A DNA stretch of 8,392 bases from the NCBI GenBank assembly GCA_052034295.1, contig JBPOIS010000009.1, positions 1 through 8,392 on the forward strand. Direction: 5' to 3'. The translations under genes were made by a program, and so were the position numbers. This stretch comes from JBPOIS01 sp052034295 (GTDB taxonomy: Bacteria > Pseudomonadota > Gammaproteobacteria > Pseudomonadales > Moraxellaceae). The notes below the pieces were generated by a model, which was not told where the DNA came from, did no database searches, and worked only from the letters and a program-made list of their open reading frames with translations. Below are positions 6,242-8,392 of the stretch, in pieces (position 1 is the stretch's first letter; each line of letters starts with the position of its first letter).

Positions 6242-6583
6242 TCAATGCCCTTCCGGGCCACGGACCACGGGCAGACCACTGGCCAGCGCCAGCCGGCCAA
6301 TGCTGCCACCATTGATGACCTGCTGATAGCCCAGCTCACGGAGCTGGTCCACGGCACTGGCCGAACGCACCCCGGCCGCGCAGTACACCACCACCGGGCG
6401 GCTCAGGTCGCTGCACAGCGTCGCCATGTCCTGCGCCAGCTGCGGCAGCGGCATCAGACAGGCCCCCTGCAGGTGGCCCCCGGCATATTCAGCGGGGCTG
6501 CGCACATCGACCAGCAGCGCCCCCTCAGGGATGGGATGGCCAGCAGGCGCATGGCCCCCAAACAGATTGCCCAACCAACTCAT
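6242..6583 (-). CDS. Rhodanese-like protein (YgaP N-terminal half equivalent)
   Basis: A 113-residue single-domain rhodanese. It shows LLVDVRSPAEY (23-33), HLQGACLMPL (37-46), and the active loop C68-A-A-G-V-R73-S with the catalytic cysteine and the arginine that stabilises its persulfide, then GY-QQVINGG (85-93). Such proteins transfer or sense sulfane sulfur. There is no export signal or membrane segment. GGAG at 6593-6596 lies nine bases before the ATG at 6583. It follows the TolC-family gene after 36 bases and precedes trxC, all on one strand. In E. coli YgaP this domain is fused to a DUF2892 membrane hairpin; here that half is a separate gene at 8010-8219 in the same run, so the two products may work together at the inner membrane. 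Confidence 0.92.
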   Translation of the reverse strand: MSWLGNLFGGHAPAGHPIPEGALLVDVRSPAEYAGGHLQGACLMPLPQLAQDMATLCSDLSRPVVVYCAAGVRSASAVDQLRELGYQQVINGGSIGRLALASGLPVVRGPEGH

Positions 6584-6619
6584 GTTGTGTGACTCCGCGG
6601 TGTAAAAGAAAAATCAGCC

Positions 6620-7978
6620 TCAGGATGCTGACAGCTGCTGTAGCACTTGCCCGTTGAGCTGCCCCTTCAGCGCCGCCAGCTGCAGCCAGACCAGCAGATA
6701 CTGTGTGCTGGCCTGATCGCGCTGGTGCTGCAGGCTGGCGACCGCCTGTTCGGCGTTGAGCACATCCTGCGGGGTGCGGTCGCCGACCTGGCGCCCGGTG
6801 CGGGTGGCCTCAAGGTGCTTTTGGCTGGCCATCACGGCCTGATCCAGCGCACGCTGCTGTTCACGCAGGCTGTTCAGCTGCAGGCTGGCCTGCTGGATCT
6901 GCTGGTCCAGCTGGCTGCGGGTCTGCGCCAGCTGGGCTTCAGCCCGGCGCACTGCAGCAGCGGCCTCGGCCGCCTTGAGGGCAGTCGCCCCACCGGTGTA
7001 CAGCGGGATGCTGGCCTGCACACCCAGCATGGACTGCGACTGCAGGCTGTGGGCACCACTTTTTTGGGCCAGATCCTGCTGATACAGGGCCACGGCATTC
7101 ACCTGCACATCAGCCCAGGGCCGGTACTGCCGCTGCTGCTGCTCAGCCATGTGCAACTGCACCTGCTGTTGCTGCAGGGTCAGGCTGGTCTGCGACGGTG
7201 CGGCGGCATCTACCGCCCCGACGGCAGGCAACTGACGTGGCAGCACCGCCTGAATCTGTGCCGCGGGTCGTCCGGTCAGCCGTGACAGCAGCAGGCGCTG
7301 GCTGCTGATCTGCGCCTGATTGGCCACCTGACGGGCCTGCAGCGCTGCCAGTCGGGCTTCGGCATCATGGACATCGGTGACCGGGCTGTCGCCGATTTTG
7401 AAGCGGTAGCGGGCTTCTGCGGCCTGCGCCTGCAGTGACTGCTGCTCGTGGGCCAGCACCCGGCTGTCCTGCTGGGCCAGTGCCAGCTGGTAATACGCCG
7501 TGGCCAGCACCAGCAACAGCTGCTGCTGCTGATCCGCATAGACCAGTGCGCCCAGCTCACCACTTTGCCGCAACTGCTCGGCCTGCGCGCTGCGGGCCGG
7601 ATGGTACAGCGGCCATTGCGCCTGCACCTGCACCCGACTGACCATTGCAGGACTCACCGAGGCTTCGAAATCGGCGGATGGGATGCTGCCCAGACCGGGC
7701 GCACTGAAGCTGGCCCCGGCCAAATCCATGCGCTGATGCCCCACACCCGCCCCCAGGGTGCCAACCACCTGGGGCCGCCACAGGGCATCGGCCTGAGCGG
7801 CGTGCTGCGCCGCCAGCACCCGTTCGGCTTCAGCCAGTTGCTGCTCCGGCGCGTGCTGGCGGGCCGCCTGCCACAAGTCCAGCAAAGCGGGGTCCGCCGC
7901 ATGGCCCGGCAGGCTGAGCATCCCGGGCAGCACCAGCGCCAGTGCCCGCAATGAACCGCATAAAGGGCGAAACATCAT
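6620..7978 (-). CDS. TolC-family outer membrane efflux channel
   Basis: A 452-residue outer membrane factor that would form the trimeric exit duct of a tripartite pump. The N-terminus has a signal peptide with a hydrophobic stretch LALVLPGMLSLPGHA and probable cleavage before ADPALLDLW. Two OEP repeats follow, made of long Ala/Gln/Leu-rich helices with family-typical segments such as AYYQLALAQQDSRVL, ARYRFKIGDSPVTDVHDAE in repeat one, then ASIPLYTGGATALK and GRQVGDRTPQDVLNAE in repeat two. The ATG at 7978 has GGAG at 7985-7988 six bases upstream; a second ATG follows immediately. Length and domain order are normal. It lies 31 bases after the DUF2892 gene and downstream of the RND permease end, its likely partner. 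The transported substrate is unknown; a specific name such as tolC would overstate the case. Confidence 0.93.
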   Translation of the reverse strand: MMFRPLCGSLRALALVLPGMLSLPGHAADPALLDLWQAARQHAPEQQLAEAERVLAAQHAAQADALWRPQVVGTLGAGVGHQRMDLAGASFSAPGLGSIPSADFEASVSPAMVSRVQVQAQWPLYHPARSAQAEQLRQSGELGALVYADQQQQLLLVLATAYYQLALAQQDSRVLAHEQQSLQAQAAEARYRFKIGDSPVTDVHDAEARLAALQARQVANQAQISSQRLLLSRLTGRPAAQIQAVLPRQLPAVGAVDAAAPSQTSLTLQQQQVQLHMAEQQQRQYRPWADVQVNAVALYQQDLAQKSGAHSLQSQSMLGVQASIPLYTGGATALKAAEAAAAVRRAEAQLAQTRSQLDQQIQQASLQLNSLREQQRALDQAVMASQKHLEATRTGRQVGDRTPQDVLNAEQAVASLQHQRDQASTQYLLVWLQLAALKGQLNGQVLQQLSAS

Positions 7979-8009
7979 GGATTTCTCCAGCAGGATACAG
8001 GTCAGGCAC

Positions 8010-8219
8010 TCAACAGCCGGGCTGCACGCCCAGCCTGCGCAGGATATTTTCCATCAGACACCAGCGGGTCAGGCCGCTCTGCAGCAGATTGAGGCCCACA
8101 AAGGCGGTGAACCACAGCCACAGGCTGCTCACAAACAGCGGGCTGCCGGGCACCCCCAGCGCCAGCGACAACAGCACAAAAAACCCGGCCATCACCCGCA
8201 CCACTTGCCATGATTTCAT
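8010..8219 (-). CDS. DUF2892 small inner membrane protein (YgaP C-terminal half equivalent)
   Basis: A 69-residue protein with two hydrophobic segments (about 8-24 and 29-48) and the DUF2892 family pattern: VVRVMAGFFVLLSLALG, WFTAFVGLNLLQSGLT, then C54 in RWCLMENILRRLGV. The family forms a short transmembrane hairpin and occurs alone or fused behind a rhodanese, as in E. coli YgaP. The ATG at 8219 is preceded by a very strong Shine-Dalgarno (GGGAGG, 8226-8231) at six bases. It sits 42 bases after the RND permease stop and 31 bases before the TolC-family gene, inside the efflux operon. A plausible job is anchoring the separate rhodanese, or passing sulfur species or signals at the membrane, but this is inference. 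Confidence 0.9.
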   Translation of the reverse strand: MKSWQVVRVMAGFFVLLSLALGVPGSPLFVSSLWLWFTAFVGLNLLQSGLTRWCLMENILRRLGVQPGC

Positions 8220-8261
8220 GGTTTACCTCCCCTCTCGTTGAGATTGATGTCTGGCCGTCTG

Positions 8262-8392
8262 TCAACGCACCAGCAGGCTGCCGGTACGCGCCACCCGGCC
8301 CCGATACGTCACGTAATACAGCAGCGGAATGACCACCAGCGTCAGCACAGTGGACACCAGAATGCCAAAAATCAGCGCGATGGCCAGACCAT
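8262..8392 (-). CDS. RND efflux permease, C-terminal end only
   Basis: Only the last 42 codons and a TGA stop (8262-8264) are in the window; the gene continues past the right edge. The translation includes GLAIALIFGILVSTVLTL followed by VVIPLLYY and a short basic tail, the characteristic last transmembrane helix of AcrB/HAE1-type or heavy-metal RND permeases. It would be the proton-driven inner membrane pump partnering the TolC-family channel downstream. Too little is present to say whether drugs, metals or other compounds are exported. Its adaptor protein and any regulator, usually upstream, would lie beyond 8392. Confidence 0.9.
   Translation of the reverse strand, partial: GLAIALIFGILVSTVLTLVVIPLLYYVTYRGRVARTGSLLVR

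Noticed and set aside
6217..6245. TTGACC at 6240-6245 (minus strand) as the -35 box of a trxC promoter
   Set aside because: No sequence resembling a -10 box lies 15-19 bases downstream; the hexamer there is AACGCC.
6647..7954. Long plus-strand open frames opposite the TolC-family gene (6647-7285 and 7448-7954)
   Set aside because: Both are antisense shadows of a gene whose signal peptide, repeats and ribosome binding site are clear on the minus strand.

Overview
The window is gene-dense bacterial chromosome with high G+C over most of its length, apart from one A+T-rich stretch inside mcrB. It carries a YajQ protein, a 139-residue zinc-ribbon thioredoxin 2, an RND pump end with a TolC partner, and good Shine-Dalgarno sites, which together indicate a Gram-negative proteobacterium. 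From memory, the YajQ protein most resembles Acinetobacter/Moraxellaceae YajQ, so a G+C-rich relative in that family is my best guess. No RNA gene, insertion sequence, prophage gene or CRISPR array is visible, and no gene-free stretch exceeds 300 bases.

Left part (1-3266, minus strand): a three-gene cluster read right to left. A 100-residue single-domain rhodanese is followed, with a 4-base ATGA overlap, by mcrB (AAA+ motor subunit of a type IV restriction system), and then, with a 1-base overlap, by mcrC (PD-(D/E)XK nuclease subunit), which runs off the left edge. The motor and nuclease motifs are intact. The 5' part of mcrB is markedly A+T-rich compared with mcrC, suggesting a mosaic defence locus.

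Middle (3338-4348, plus strand): yajQ and a DUF4442 hotdog-fold thioesterase-like gene, 21 bases apart and probably co-transcribed. Facing them is a minus-strand membrane protein with about six transmembrane segments and a degenerate GGDEF domain (4370-5575). Its 3' end is separated from the thioesterase gene by only 21 bases, with a candidate terminator there.

Right part (5723-8392, minus strand): a probable operon read right to left, comprising the end of an RND efflux permease, a small DUF2892 two-helix membrane protein, a TolC-family outer membrane channel, a second rhodanese and trxC. Rhodanese plus DUF2892 are the two halves of the E. coli protein YgaP, here encoded separately on either side of the TolC gene. 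Combined with thioredoxin 2, this suggests an efflux operon linked to thiol or sulfane-sulfur stress. This is the most system-like feature of the window; the rhodanese-mcrB-mcrC cluster is the second.
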